Assembly: GCA_963840535.1 (NCBI GenBank)
Contig: CAWIZJ010000007.1
Coordinates: forward strand, 1-64,000
DNA: 64,000 nucleotides
Reading direction: 5' to 3'
Origin: VAZQ01 sp963840535
GTDB taxonomy: Bacteria; Pseudomonadota; Alphaproteobacteria; Rhizobiales; Xanthobacteraceae
Position 1 is the first letter of the stretch; every line of letters starts with the position of its first letter. A program made the position numbers and the translations under genes. Below the pieces are notes generated by a model, which saw only the letters and a program-made list of their open reading frames with translations, had not been told where the DNA came from and made no database searches. Shown piece after piece: positions 35,272-43,924 of this stretch.

Positions 35272-36667
35272 ATGGCGACTTGGACACCGGATCCGACGTT
35301 CTATCCATCGCCCCGCATGGCGATGCGGGCACCTGCCGAGCAGATCGCCTACGTGGCCGCTTTCGATCCCGCGCGAAAGAACCCCGATGGGATCGCCGTG
35401 GTCGATGTCGATCCGGGCTCCTCGTCCTTCTCCAGGATCCTCGGCACGGTCGCGATGCCGTTCGCTGGCGACGAGTTCCACCATTTCGGCTGGAACGCCT
35501 GCTCGTCGTGCCTTTGTCCGCACGCGCCGCACCCGCATGTCGAGCGACGCTATCTGATCGTACCGGGACTGCGCTCGTCGCGCATTTACATCCTCGACAC
35601 CAAGCCCGATCCGAAGAAACCCAAGATCGTGCGGGTGATCGAGCCCCAGGAGCTGGCCGACAAGACCGGCTACACCCGCCCGCACACCGTTCATTGCGGG
35701 CCCGGTGGCATCTACGTCTCGGCGCTCGGCAACAAGGACGGCAAAGGACCGGGTGGCGTTTTCGTCATGGACCAGGACAGCTTCGAGCCGCTCGGCCGTT
35801 GGGAGGTCGACCGCGGTCCTCAGCACCTCGCCTATGACGCCTGGTGGCACCTCGGCTACGACACTATGGTGACCAGCGAATGGGGCACTCCCGACACCTT
35901 CGAGAATGGGCTCGTTCCGGAAGTGCTGCTCGGCAGCAAGTATGGCCGGCGGCTGCATTTCTGGGATCTCACCCGGCGCAAGCATCTGCAGGAGATCGAC
36001 TTCGGGGAGGAGCATCAGCTGGTATTCGAGCTGCGCCCGGCGCACGACCCGACCAAGGCCTATGGCTTCGTCAACTGCGTCGTCAGCCTGAAGGATCTGT
36101 CGTCGTCGATCTGGACCTGGTATCGCGACGGCGACAAGTGGGCGGTGAAGAAGATCATCACCATTCCGGCCGAGCCGGCGAGCGCGGACGTGCTGCCCCC
36201 GGTGCTCAAAGGGCTTCGGCGCGTGCCCTCCGCTGGTCACCGACATCGACCTCTCGATGGACGACCGCTTTCTCTATGTATCGTGCTGGGGCACGGGTGA
36301 TCTGCAGCAGTACGACGTCTCCGATCCGTTCGAGCCCAAGCTCACCGGCAAGGTGCGGATCGGCGGCATCGTCGCGCGCGCGAGCCACCCGGCTGCCAGC
36401 AACGGCCGGCTCGGCGGCGGGCCGCAAATGGTCGAGGTCAGCCGCGACGGGCGGCGGGTCTATTTCACCAACTCGCTCTACGGCGCGATCGATCCGCAGT
36501 TCTACAACGGCGGATTCGACGGCTGGATGGTGAAGCTCGATGCCGCGCCCGACGGCGGCATCGCCTTCGATCCGAAGTTCTTCATCGAATGGCCGAAGGG
36601 AAGCCTGCCGCACCAGGTGCGGCTGCAGGGCGGCGACTGCTCGTCCGACTCCTACTGCTATCCCTGA
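35272..36667 (+). pseudogene. Selenium-binding protein 56 / methanethiol oxidase (one frameshift)
   Basis: SBP56-family beta-propeller; bacterial members (MtoX) oxidise methanethiol to formaldehyde, H2O2 and sulfide using copper. Frame 1 (35272-36300) has FHHFGWNACSSCLCPHAP, YLIVPGLRSSRIYILDTKPD, HTVHCGPGGIYVSALGN and GPQHLAYDAWWHLGYD. Frame 2 (36257-36667) has FLYVSCWGTGDLQQYDVSDP, GGPQMVEVSRDGRRVYFTNSL and ends GDCSSDSYCYP. They join near 36212 in an AAAGGG run, where one extra base would explain the break. Rebuilt length is about 464 residues, normal for the family. Assembly error is quite possible. Confidence 0.85.
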
Positions 36668-36671
36668 GCGG

Positions 36672-37394
36672 ATGAGCGCGGCCACCGAGCTTTGGCCGTG
36701 GATCGCGCTCGCCGGGCTCGGTCTGTTCCACGGTATCAATCCGGCCATGGGCTGGTTGTTCGCGGTCGGCCTCGGCCTCCAGCGTGGCAGAGGCGTCGCC
36801 GTGGTCCAGGCGCTGCCTCCGATCGCGCTCGGTCATGCCGCGTCGATTGCGAGCGTGGTCGCGGTTCTGGGTCTCGCCCGGGCGGCGGTCGACGCCGCGC
36901 TGCTGCGGCTTGCGGCGGCGCTGTGCCTGATTGCATTCGGGGCGTATCACCTGGCGCGCGGCTATCGGCATCAGTTCCGGGTGGGAATGCAGGTCGGCTT
37001 TCTCGATCTGGCGTTGTGGTCGTTCCTGATGGCGACGGCGCACGGCGCCGGGCTCATGGTCATGCCGCTGCTGCTCGAGCTGCCGCACGGGGCGGCGGCG
37101 GGGCCGGGATCGCATGGCGCGCACGACGCAGCCATGTTGGCGCTCGCCGGCTCGATCTGGGTCGGGCTGCTGGCTGTGGCCGTTCACACCCTTGCCATGC
37201 TCCTTGCCGCCGGCGCCATCGCCTGGGTGATCTTCGCCTGGGTGGGGCTGGCGGTGCTGCGCCGGGCCTGGATCAATCTCGATCTGGTGTGGAGCATCGT
37301 GCTGATCGCGACCGGTGCGATCTTCCTCGTGCTCGCCGGCATCGATCTCGCCTCCCAGCCCGTGCAACATCACCACGCCCGCCTGCCGGAGTAG
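36672..37394 (+). CDS. Polytopic membrane protein next to methanethiol oxidase
   Basis: 240 residues, about six membrane helices. The start is 4 bp after the SBP56 stop, so it is co-transcribed and probably coupled. Motifs: LGLFHGINPAMGWLFAVGLG at the first helix, ALGHAASIASV, ATAHGAGLMVMPLLLEL; the His-Gly and Asn-Pro pairs recall HupE/UreH/NicO-type metal permeases. A His-containing tail (VQHHHARLPE) follows. Copper supply to the neighbouring oxidase is a reasonable guess. No firm family. Confidence 0.65.
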   Translation: MSAATELWPWIALAGLGLFHGINPAMGWLFAVGLGLQRGRGVAVVQALPPIALGHAASIASVVAVLGLARAAVDAALLRLAAALCLIAFGAYHLARGYRHQFRVGMQVGFLDLALWSFLMATAHGAGLMVMPLLLELPHGAAAGPGSHGAHDAAMLALAGSIWVGLLAVAVHTLAMLLAAGAIAWVIFAWVGLAVLRRAWINLDLVWSIVLIATGAIFLVLAGIDLASQPVQHHHARLPE

Positions 37395-37543
37395 ATCGAT
37401 CGCGACGAGCGACGAACGGCTAGACAGCCGGGCGGGCCGGCGTCCTGCGTCCGCGGTGCGTCGACGTCCATCCGGCTTGACCCCCGGCGCTCGAGCAGCC
37501 ATGAAGTGGGCCGCGCAGGACGCGCATTCCCGGGAAACGACGG

Positions 37544-38149
37544 ATGGAAAAGTTCACAACTCTCGAAGGCGTGGCTGCTCCGCTCCGGATGATCAATGTC
37601 GACACCGATATGATCATCCCCAAGCAGTATCTCAAGACCATCAAGCGCACGGGCCTGGGCAAGGGCCTGTTCTCGGAGAAGCGCTATCGCGACGACGGCA
37701 GCGAGAACCCCGATTTCGTGCTCAACAAGCCGGCCTATCGCAACGCCAGGATCCTGGTCGCCGACGACAATTTCGGTTGCGGCTCCTCGCGCGAGCACGC
37801 CCCTTGGGCGCTGATGGATTTCGGTATCCGCTGCGTAATCTCGACCTCGTTCGGCGACATCTTCTACAACAACTGCTTCAAGAACGGTGTGCTGCCGATC
37901 AAGGTGTCGAAGGAGGATCTGGAGAAGCTGTTCGACGACGCCGAGCGCGGCGCCAACGCGACCCTGTCCATCGATCTGGAGCGGCAGGAGATCCGCGGCC
38001 CCGACGGCGGGATGGTAAAGTTCGACATCGACCCCCACCGCAAGCACTGCCTGCTCAACGGGCTCGACGATATCGGTCTCACCATGGCCAAGAGCGACAG
38101 GATCGAGCGCTTCGAGCAGAAGGCCGGGTCAGCGCGCGCCTGGGCGTGA
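37544..38149 (+). CDS. leuD: 3-isopropylmalate dehydratase small subunit
   Basis: 201 residues: swivelling domain partner of LeuC, with NVDTDMIIPKQYLKTIKRTG, ILVADDNFGCGSSREHAPWA (substrate loop) and SFGDIFYNNCFKNGVLPI. Separated from leuC by accessory genes on both strands rather than adjacent. Confidence 0.97.
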   Translation: MEKFTTLEGVAAPLRMINVDTDMIIPKQYLKTIKRTGLGKGLFSEKRYRDDGSENPDFVLNKPAYRNARILVADDNFGCGSSREHAPWALMDFGIRCVISTSFGDIFYNNCFKNGVLPIKVSKEDLEKLFDDAERGANATLSIDLERQEIRGPDGGMVKFDIDPHRKHCLLNGLDDIGLTMAKSDRIERFEQKAGSARAWA

Positions 38150-38211
38150 CTGGCATCGGGCATCAGCAGTCGGGGATCCGTCCCTGATCTCCGACCACCG
38201 AAACCTCCCGC

Positions 38212-38533
38212 CTACGCCGCTTCGATGTGCGCGACCTTGTAGAGGCAGGGCTCCGCCTCGTTGATCAGCTCACCGAATCGCGGCCACTGCTTCCGGAATT
38301 CCGGCGAGCGGTGTGCGGCTTCGAGCTTCTTGCGGTCCGTCCATTGCACGTAGTTCACGATATGGCTGCCGTCCTCGCTCTCGTGCAGGCTCACCGATAC
38401 GAACCCGGGCTGCGTCGCCATGAAAGCGGGCGCGCTCTGTCATCAGCTCGAGCACCTTGGCCTGATTGTCGGGCGGGACGTTTACGGTGGTGATCTGGGT
38501 CACGACGGGGTTGCTGTCGAGGATCTCGGGCAT
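38212..38533 (-). pseudogene. Antibiotic-biosynthesis-monooxygenase (ABM) domain protein, one frameshift
   Basis: Two frames join near 38420: MPEILDSNPVVTQITTVNVP then, one base on, ATQPGFVSVSLHESEDGSHI, VNYVQWTDRKKLEAAHRSPE and a short end LYKVAHIEAA. Together about 106 residues, a ferredoxin-like ABM fold seen in quinol monooxygenases and heme-degrading proteins. GGAG precedes the ATG at 38533. Function cannot be narrowed. Confidence 0.75.
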
Positions 38534-38588
38534 GGGAACTCTCCTGTCCGGCGTCCAGCAGGACAACGCGCCGCCCACGGCTGTGGTT

Positions 38589-39470
38589 CTATGCCGCTCG
38601 CTCCTCGATAGCGCGCGCGATCGCCACCGTCCGGCGCGCCATGTCGGCATGCAGGCGCTCGATCATGCGGCCGTCGAGCTGGACCACGCCCTTGCCCTTG
38701 TTCTCCGGCAGCTCGAACGCCGCGATGATCTTCCTGGCGTGCGCGACCTCGTCGGCGCTCGGAGAGAACGCGTCGTTGCAGGATTCGATCTGGTTCGGAT
38801 GGATCAGGGTCTTGCCGTCGAAGCCGATATCGCGGGCCTCCCGGCATTCGCGGGCGAAGCCCTCGGCGTTGCCGAGATCGTTGTACACGCCGTCGAGGAT
38901 GTCGATGCCGTAGGCATGTGCGGCGGTGACGCAGGTCGCCAGCCACGAGATCATCGGAGCGCGGCCCGGCACGATCCGCGAGCGCGTCTCCTTGGCGAGA
39001 TCGTTCGTGCCCATCACGAACGCGGTGAGCCGGGACTCCAAATCTTGCGCCTCGGCAGCCAGAGCGAGAATGTTGAACAGCGCCATCGGCGTTTCGATCA
39101 TTGCCCACAGGTGCGTGCGCAAATTGGCACGCATGTCGAGCAGCCGCTGGCCGATCAACTCGATCTGCTGTGGCGTCGAGATTTTCGGCACCAGGATGGC
39201 GTCGGGAGCGGCGCGTGCGGCAGCGGTCAGGTCGTCCACGTGCCAGGGCGTGTCCAGTCCGTTGACGCGCACGATCAACTCGCGCGCGCCGAACCCGCCC
39301 GCAGCGATCGCATCCATGACCTGCGCCCGTGCCACCGGCTTGGCCTCGGGCGCAACCAAATCCTCCAGGTCGAGTATGACCGCATCGGCCGGCAGGGTCC
39401 TCGCCTTCTCCATGGCGCGGCTGTTGGAGCCCGGCATGTAGAGCACGCTGCGGCGTGGGCGGACGATCAT
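38589..39470 (-). CDS. HpcH/HpaI aldolase / CitE-like CoA-ester lyase (malyl-CoA lyase family)
   Basis: 293 residues from an ATG preceded by GGAGAA. TIM-barrel lyase motifs: RRSVLYMPGSN, VILDLEDLVAPEAK (metal Asp/Glu), LIVRVNGLDTPW, LWAMIETPMALFNI (Glu), and DGKTLIHPNQIESCNDAFSP. Members cleave or form malyl-, methylmalyl- or citramalyl-CoA. Together with the mesaconyl-CoA hydratase-like gene at 48372 it fits the ethylmalonyl-CoA or methylaspartate-type pathway; the exact substrate is uncertain. Confidence 0.82.
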   Translation of the reverse strand: MIVRPRRSVLYMPGSNSRAMEKARTLPADAVILDLEDLVAPEAKPVARAQVMDAIAAGGFGARELIVRVNGLDTPWHVDDLTAAARAAPDAILVPKISTPQQIELIGQRLLDMRANLRTHLWAMIETPMALFNILALAAEAQDLESRLTAFVMGTNDLAKETRSRIVPGRAPMISWLATCVTAAHAYGIDILDGVYNDLGNAEGFARECREARDIGFDGKTLIHPNQIESCNDAFSPSADEVAHARKIIAAFELPENKGKGVVQLDGRMIERLHADMARRTVAIARAIEERAA

Positions 39471-39498
39471 GGCGTTCTCCGAGTGATCCGGGGGGCCG

Positions 39499-39575
39499 CT
39501 AGTGCCCCGAACCCGAAGTTCGCACAACTGTGCCGCAAATCCGATTGCGAACTTCGGGTTCAAGAGGGGCGCTAG
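39499..39575. repeat. CTAGTG-bounded palindromic repeat, short type, copy A
   Basis: 77 bp from CTAGTGCCCC to GGGGCGCTAG, with inner arms GAACCCGAAGTTCGCA and TGCGAACTTCGGGTTC forming a long hairpin. The same unit, 77 bp with a few changes, is at 59603-59679, and both copies continue with AATCATAGAG. It lies in the divergent gap between the CoA-ester lyase and the DUF429 gene. Confidence 0.88.
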
Positions 39576-39643
39576 AATCATAGAGGCGTCATACGTGCTC
39601 TTCCCTTGCGAACGATGACGCGAGCGGTGACATTCTGCATTCC

Positions 39644-40378
39644 ATGATCGATGCCGCCTGGCTCGCGGGAGTGGACGGTTGCCCTGCCGGATGGGCCGTC
39701 GCTCTGGTGCGCCCGCAGGGCGGCGCCGTACGCCTGCGCGTGGTGCCGCGCTTCGCCGATGTTCTTGCCGCGCCCGAGCTCCCTGCGGTGATCGCCGTCG
39801 ACATCCCGATCGGCCTGCCGGAGCGCGCCGGCCGTGGCGGCCGCGCCGCCGAGAACGCCGTTCGGCCGCTGCTCGCGGCGCGGCAATCCTCGGTGTTCTC
39901 GGTGCCGTCGCGGGCGGCAATCATGGCCGAGGATTATCGCGAGGCCTGTCGATGCGCGCTCGCCACCTCCGACCCGCCGCGCAAGGTCTCGAAGCAGCTG
40001 TTCATGCTGGCGCCGAAGATCCGCGAGGTCGACGCCTGCCTGCGCGCCGATGCGAGCGTCGCGGGCCGTGTATTCGAAGTGCATCCCGAGCTCGCGTTCT
40101 GGCGGCTCAACGGCGGGCGTGCGCTCGACCAGCCGAAGAAGGTGAAGGGCCGTTCCCACGAGCCGGGTCTGGTCCTGCGCCGGCAGCTGCTGGTCGAAGC
40201 CGGTGTGCCGGCCGCCGTTGTGAACGCTGTTCCGCCTGCGGGCGCCGGCGCCGACGATCTCCTCGATGCGCTCGCATGCGCCGCGATCGCGCGCCGCATC
40301 CACGTCGGCCTGGCGCGGCCGTTTCCCGATCCGCCCGAGCGCGACCGGTTCGGCCTCGCTGCGGCGATCTGGGCGTGA
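39644..40378 (+). CDS. DUF429 protein, predicted RNase H-like nuclease
   Basis: 244 residues. RNase H-fold carboxylates appear in GVDGCPAGWAVAL, AVDIPIGLPER and the late GADDLLDALACA. A central FSVPSRAAIMAEDYREA and FEVHPELAFWRLNGG are typical of DUF429. Predicted, not demonstrated, nuclease. No operon partner. Confidence 0.85.
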   Translation: MIDAAWLAGVDGCPAGWAVALVRPQGGAVRLRVVPRFADVLAAPELPAVIAVDIPIGLPERAGRGGRAAENAVRPLLAARQSSVFSVPSRAAIMAEDYREACRCALATSDPPRKVSKQLFMLAPKIREVDACLRADASVAGRVFEVHPELAFWRLNGGRALDQPKKVKGRSHEPGLVLRRQLLVEAGVPAAVVNAVPPAGAGADDLLDALACAAIARRIHVGLARPFPDPPERDRFGLAAAIWA

Positions 40379-40421
40379 CCGGGCAGCTATCGCAGGTCGG
40401 CGATCTATTCGGCCACCGGCT

Positions 40422-41456
40422 TCACGCCGCCTTGCGCTTGGCCTCGATCAGCTTGCGATTGATCAGGCATTCCGCGATCTGGATGGCGTTGAGCGCGGCG
40501 CCCTTGCGCAGGTTGTCGGACACGCACCACAGGACCAGCCCGTTGTCGACCGTCGGGTCCTCGCGGATGCGGCTGACATAGGTGGCGTCCTCGCCAGCCG
40601 CCTCGTAGGGCGTCGCGTAGCCCCCGGCCTCGCGCTTGTCGATGACCAGGCAGCCGGGTGCGTTGCGCAGCAGCTCGCGCGCTTCATCGGCGGTGATCGC
40701 GTTCTCGAACTCGATGGCGACGGCTTCCGAATGACCGATGAACACCGGTACGCGCACGCAGGTGGCGACCAGCTTGATCTTGGGATCGAGGATCTTCTTG
40801 GTCTCGGCCACCATCTTCCATTCTTCCTTGGTGAAGCCGTCGTCCATGAACACGTCGATGTGCGGAATGAGGTTGAAGGCGATGCGCTTGGGAAACTTCT
40901 TCACCTTCGGTTCGTCCAAGGTGAAGACGGACTTGCTTTGCGAGAACAGCTCGTCCATCGCCTCCTTGCCGGCACCCGACACCGACTGGTAGGTCGCCAC
41001 CACCACGCGCTTGATCGTCGCCTTGTCGTGCAGCGGCTTGAGCGCGACGACGAGCTGCGCGGTCGAGCAGTTGGGATTGGCGATGATGCCCTTCTTGCGG
41101 AAGCCCGCGACCGCGGCGGCGTTGACCTCGGGCACGATCAGCGGCACGTCGGCATCGTAGCGCCAGCACGACGAATTATCGATGACGACGGCGCCGGTGG
41201 CGGCGATCCGGGGCGACCACTCCTTGGAGACCGCCGAGCCCGCCGACATCAGACAGATATCGACGTCGGAGAAATCGTGGTGCTCGAGCGCCTTGCACTT
41301 GAGCGTCCGGTCGCCGAACGAAACTTCGATGCCTTGGCTGCGCCGGGACGCGACCGCGACAACCTCGTCGGCGGGGAATGACCGATCGGCCAGAATGCCC
41401 AGCATCTCGCGTCCCACATTGCCCGTGGCGCCCACCACCGCGACCTTGTAACCCAT
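40422..41456 (-). CDS. asd: Aspartate-semialdehyde dehydrogenase
   Basis: 344 residues. NADP-binding VAVVGATGNVGREML, active-site Cys in IANPNCSTAQLV, and ATYQSVSGAGKEAMDEL, with a C-terminal GHSEAVAIEFE. Makes the branch-point intermediate for lysine/DAP, methionine and threonine. asd near leuB is the usual arrangement in this group. Confidence 0.96.
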   Translation of the reverse strand: MGYKVAVVGATGNVGREMLGILADRSFPADEVVAVASRRSQGIEVSFGDRTLKCKALEHHDFSDVDICLMSAGSAVSKEWSPRIAATGAVVIDNSSCWRYDADVPLIVPEVNAAAVAGFRKKGIIANPNCSTAQLVVALKPLHDKATIKRVVVATYQSVSGAGKEAMDELFSQSKSVFTLDEPKVKKFPKRIAFNLIPHIDVFMDDGFTKEEWKMVAETKKILDPKIKLVATCVRVPVFIGHSEAVAIEFENAITADEARELLRNAPGCLVIDKREAGGYATPYEAAGEDATYVSRIREDPTVDNGLVLWCVSDNLRKGAALNAIQIAECLINRKLIEAKRKAA

Positions 41457-41613
41457 TGTCTAATCTCCGAGAAATTCTCCGGCTCGAACCGGCGACGGCC
41501 AGCCGCCGCTTCTGGAGCGTGTTCCGGCTCCGTTGCTGCGATCGCGAAAGGTCTCTAGGGGAAATGGCCCGATCGTTCAACGCCGCACTTCGGGCGCTGG
41601 CCGCCGCGTTCGC

Positions 41614-41967
41614 TTATTTCAGGAACGGGTTCTGCCGCCCGCGCGGCGCTGGGCGCGGCGGGAATGCCGCCTCCAGATAGTCCAGGATCGCCTTGCGATC
41701 ACCGCCTTGCGGCGGCGGCATGTTGTGACGCTGTGTCATCCAGTCGAGCGTATCGTCCCATTGCCGGCGGCTCTGTCCCTGCTGGGCGACGATCTTGAAT
41801 CCGTGGCACGGGGTGCAGGCATAGAACGTATCCTCGCGACCGGGGCCCGACGGGTAGTCCTCGGGCTTCTCCTCGGCGGGAGTGAAGACGGATGATTGCG
41901 CAGCGGCGAGTTGGATGGCCATCAGCAGGGCGATGACTGCCGATCCCGCAAGCCTGCACCCCGGCAT
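41614..41967 (-). CDS. sorB: Monohaem cytochrome c subunit of sulfite dehydrogenase (SorB-like)
   Basis: 117 residues with a signal peptide (VIALLMAIQLAAAQ) and one CxxCH haem site, FYACTPCHGFKIV. HNMPPPQGGDRKAILDYLEA probably includes the axial Met. It starts two bases after the stop of the molybdoenzyme gene, the standard sorA-sorB order, and would carry electrons from sulfite to cytochrome c. Confidence 0.85.
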   Translation of the reverse strand: MPGCRLAGSAVIALLMAIQLAAAQSSVFTPAEEKPEDYPSGPGREDTFYACTPCHGFKIVAQQGQSRRQWDDTLDWMTQRHNMPPPQGGDRKAILDYLEAAFPPRPAPRGRQNPFLK

Positions 41968-41969
41968 GT

Positions 41970-43310
41970 TCAGGCGATCCGGATCGCCACGTGGTGCATG
42001 GGATTGCCGCCGTAGCCCTGCGGGTTCCAGTTGCCGGCGAGATGCGGCTGCATCACGCCGCGCGAGTTGGTGGCCCGCGTCCAGATCTCGTAGTAGCCCT
42101 CGCTCGGAAGCCGGATCGTGGCGGTCCAGCGCTGCCAGTCGTAGGGGTTCCTGGGCAGGCTGAGCTGCGCCGCCTTCCAGGTCGCGCCGAAGTCGATCGA
42201 GATGTCGACGCGGCGCACCCTGAGGTCGCCGGCCCAGGCGGCGCCGCGCAGCTTCACCTCGCGCACGTCCTTGCCGAAGCTCGTTCCGTCCATCGGGCTG
42301 GTGATGATCGAGCGCACCGGCATCAATTCCAGGTCTCTGAAATTCTTCGGATCCGCCGGGGCGCCGGGAACCATCGGATTGATCGCCACCCGATACGATG
42401 TGCCGCCCATGCCGGGTCCATCGTGCACTTGGTCGCGCACCCAGATGCGGGTCAGCCATTTCGACGACACCGAGCCCGGCCAGCCTGGAATGATCAGGCG
42501 CACCGGCCCGCCGTGAATGTTCGGCAACGGCTCGCCGTTCATCCCGAACACGATGAGGTTGTTCGCATCCATGGCCTTCTTCATCGGCACGCCGCGTGAG
42601 ATCGCATCCTTGCTGGCGTCGGCGAGGCTGCGGTCGGTGCCGTAGTGGCCGGTGAACACGGCCGAGCGCTTGATGCCCGCGGCCTTGAGCACGTCCGCGA
42701 GCCGGACCCCGGTCCATTCGGCGCAGCCGACGCCGCCGTTGGCCCACTGGTTGCCGCGAGCTTGCGGGGAGAAAAACGACCGACCGTTGCCGCCGCATTC
42801 GAGCACCATGCGGCGCGTCAGGGTTCGAAACCTGGCTTTGAGGTCGGCCAGCGTCAGCTCGAGCTTGTTGTCGACCTCGCCCTCGACCACGATTTTCCAC
42901 GCCGCCGGATCCTTCGCAGCCTCGGGGACGAGACCGTTGTTGCGAATGAAGAACTTGTCGGTTGGCGTGGTGTCGTCGTCGAGCATGTGCTCGGGCGTCT
43001 CGGCCACCAGCGGACGCTCGCCGAGCACCACGAGCTTGTCGCTCTTGCCGGGGAAATTCAGGTACTGCGGACCCTTGGGCACTGGACCTCCGGTCTGCGC
43101 CTGTGCCATGGCCGCAGGGATCAGGCCTCCCGGCATGTTGTCGGCGAATGGTATCTCACCACCAACCGCCGCACTCATCGCCGTCAGGCCGGCGCCGCCG
43201 AGAAAGCCGCGGCGGCTCTGCGCAATCCTGCGTCCGAACGCGAGCGCATCGGCGCGTTCGGGATCATCACCGTAAAGTTCTTCGATCGAGCGTTCGATCC
43301 TGCCCACCAT
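41970..43310 (-). CDS. sorA: Sulfite dehydrogenase molybdopterin subunit (SorA-like, SUOX fold)
   Basis: 446 residues from the ATG at 43310 with GGAGG upstream; the frame is open far beyond, which is shadow. A Tat signal QSRRGFLGGAGLTAMSAAVGG exports the folded Mo protein. The Mo-binding Cys is in VLECGGNGRSFF; NQWANGGVGCAEWTGVRL, YGTDRSLAD, GEPLPNIHGGPVRLIIPGW and a C-terminal dimer domain (SIDFGATW, YYEIWTRATNSRG) match sulfite oxidases. Located in the periplasm, oxidising sulfite to sulfate. Confidence 0.92.
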   Translation of the reverse strand: MVGRIERSIEELYGDDPERADALAFGRRIAQSRRGFLGGAGLTAMSAAVGGEIPFADNMPGGLIPAAMAQAQTGGPVPKGPQYLNFPGKSDKLVVLGERPLVAETPEHMLDDDTTPTDKFFIRNNGLVPEAAKDPAAWKIVVEGEVDNKLELTLADLKARFRTLTRRMVLECGGNGRSFFSPQARGNQWANGGVGCAEWTGVRLADVLKAAGIKRSAVFTGHYGTDRSLADASKDAISRGVPMKKAMDANNLIVFGMNGEPLPNIHGGPVRLIIPGWPGSVSSKWLTRIWVRDQVHDGPGMGGTSYRVAINPMVPGAPADPKNFRDLELMPVRSIITSPMDGTSFGKDVREVKLRGAAWAGDLRVRRVDISIDFGATWKAAQLSLPRNPYDWQRWTATIRLPSEGYYEIWTRATNSRGVMQPHLAGNWNPQGYGGNPMHHVAIRIA

Positions 43311-43523
43311 CCATACCTCCCAAAGGTCTTTTTTTCTCCAGACCAGGGTCCAACGAGATATTTGTGTCACCGCCGGCAATGACCCTAGGCGAATGTGCTC
43401 CCGAAGGGGTAGGGGGAAATTTGACACACCCGGCCGAAAAGAGCGCAGGCCCGTGCTTGCGGCGCTGTTTCGGATGTCGAAAGACGGATAGTGTGTCGGT
43501 TCGGGGAATCGGATGAGGCGACC

Positions 43524-43871
43524 ATGCGTGTCAAGGTCTATGCGGCCGCTCTTTGTGCTGGCGTCATCGCGGTGACGGTGCTTGAGGTGCCGCGGGTGGA
43601 GGCGGCGCCGAAGCAGCGATACGTCACGACCACCACGCGCGCAGCGCCGTCCAACCGCCCCCGCGCGCGCGTCACCGTGGCGCCGCGCTCGTTTCTCGAC
43701 GCCGGCACCGAGGTGCTGCCCGGAGAGCGCAAGTTCGGCGATTATGCCTTTCCGCCGAGCTACAACCCGATGGGCTCGGTCATCAATACCGGCGGCAAGG
43801 TCGGATGGGACACCTCCCCGCTTCCGGGGCCGTTTGATCTGCCGAGTCGTCGCAATCCGTACGGCTGGTAG
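43524..43871 (+). CDS. Small secreted protein, Pro/Arg-rich
   Basis: 115 residues: signal peptide (VYAAALCAGVIAVTVLEVPRVEA), then an Arg/Thr-rich linker and a C-terminal FPPSYNPMGSVINTGGKVGW, ending RNPYGW. It resembles short exported proteins of Bradyrhizobium relatives (recalled only). Divergent from sorA; convergent with leuB. Function unknown. Confidence 0.65.
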   Translation: MRVKVYAAALCAGVIAVTVLEVPRVEAAPKQRYVTTTTRAAPSNRPRARVTVAPRSFLDAGTEVLPGERKFGDYAFPPSYNPMGSVINTGGKVGWDTSPLPGPFDLPSRRNPYGW

Positions 43872-43924
43872 CTCACGGCGGCGAGGACGGGGCCGCGCGC
43901 GTCGTCGCGAAGGCGAGGCGAGGC

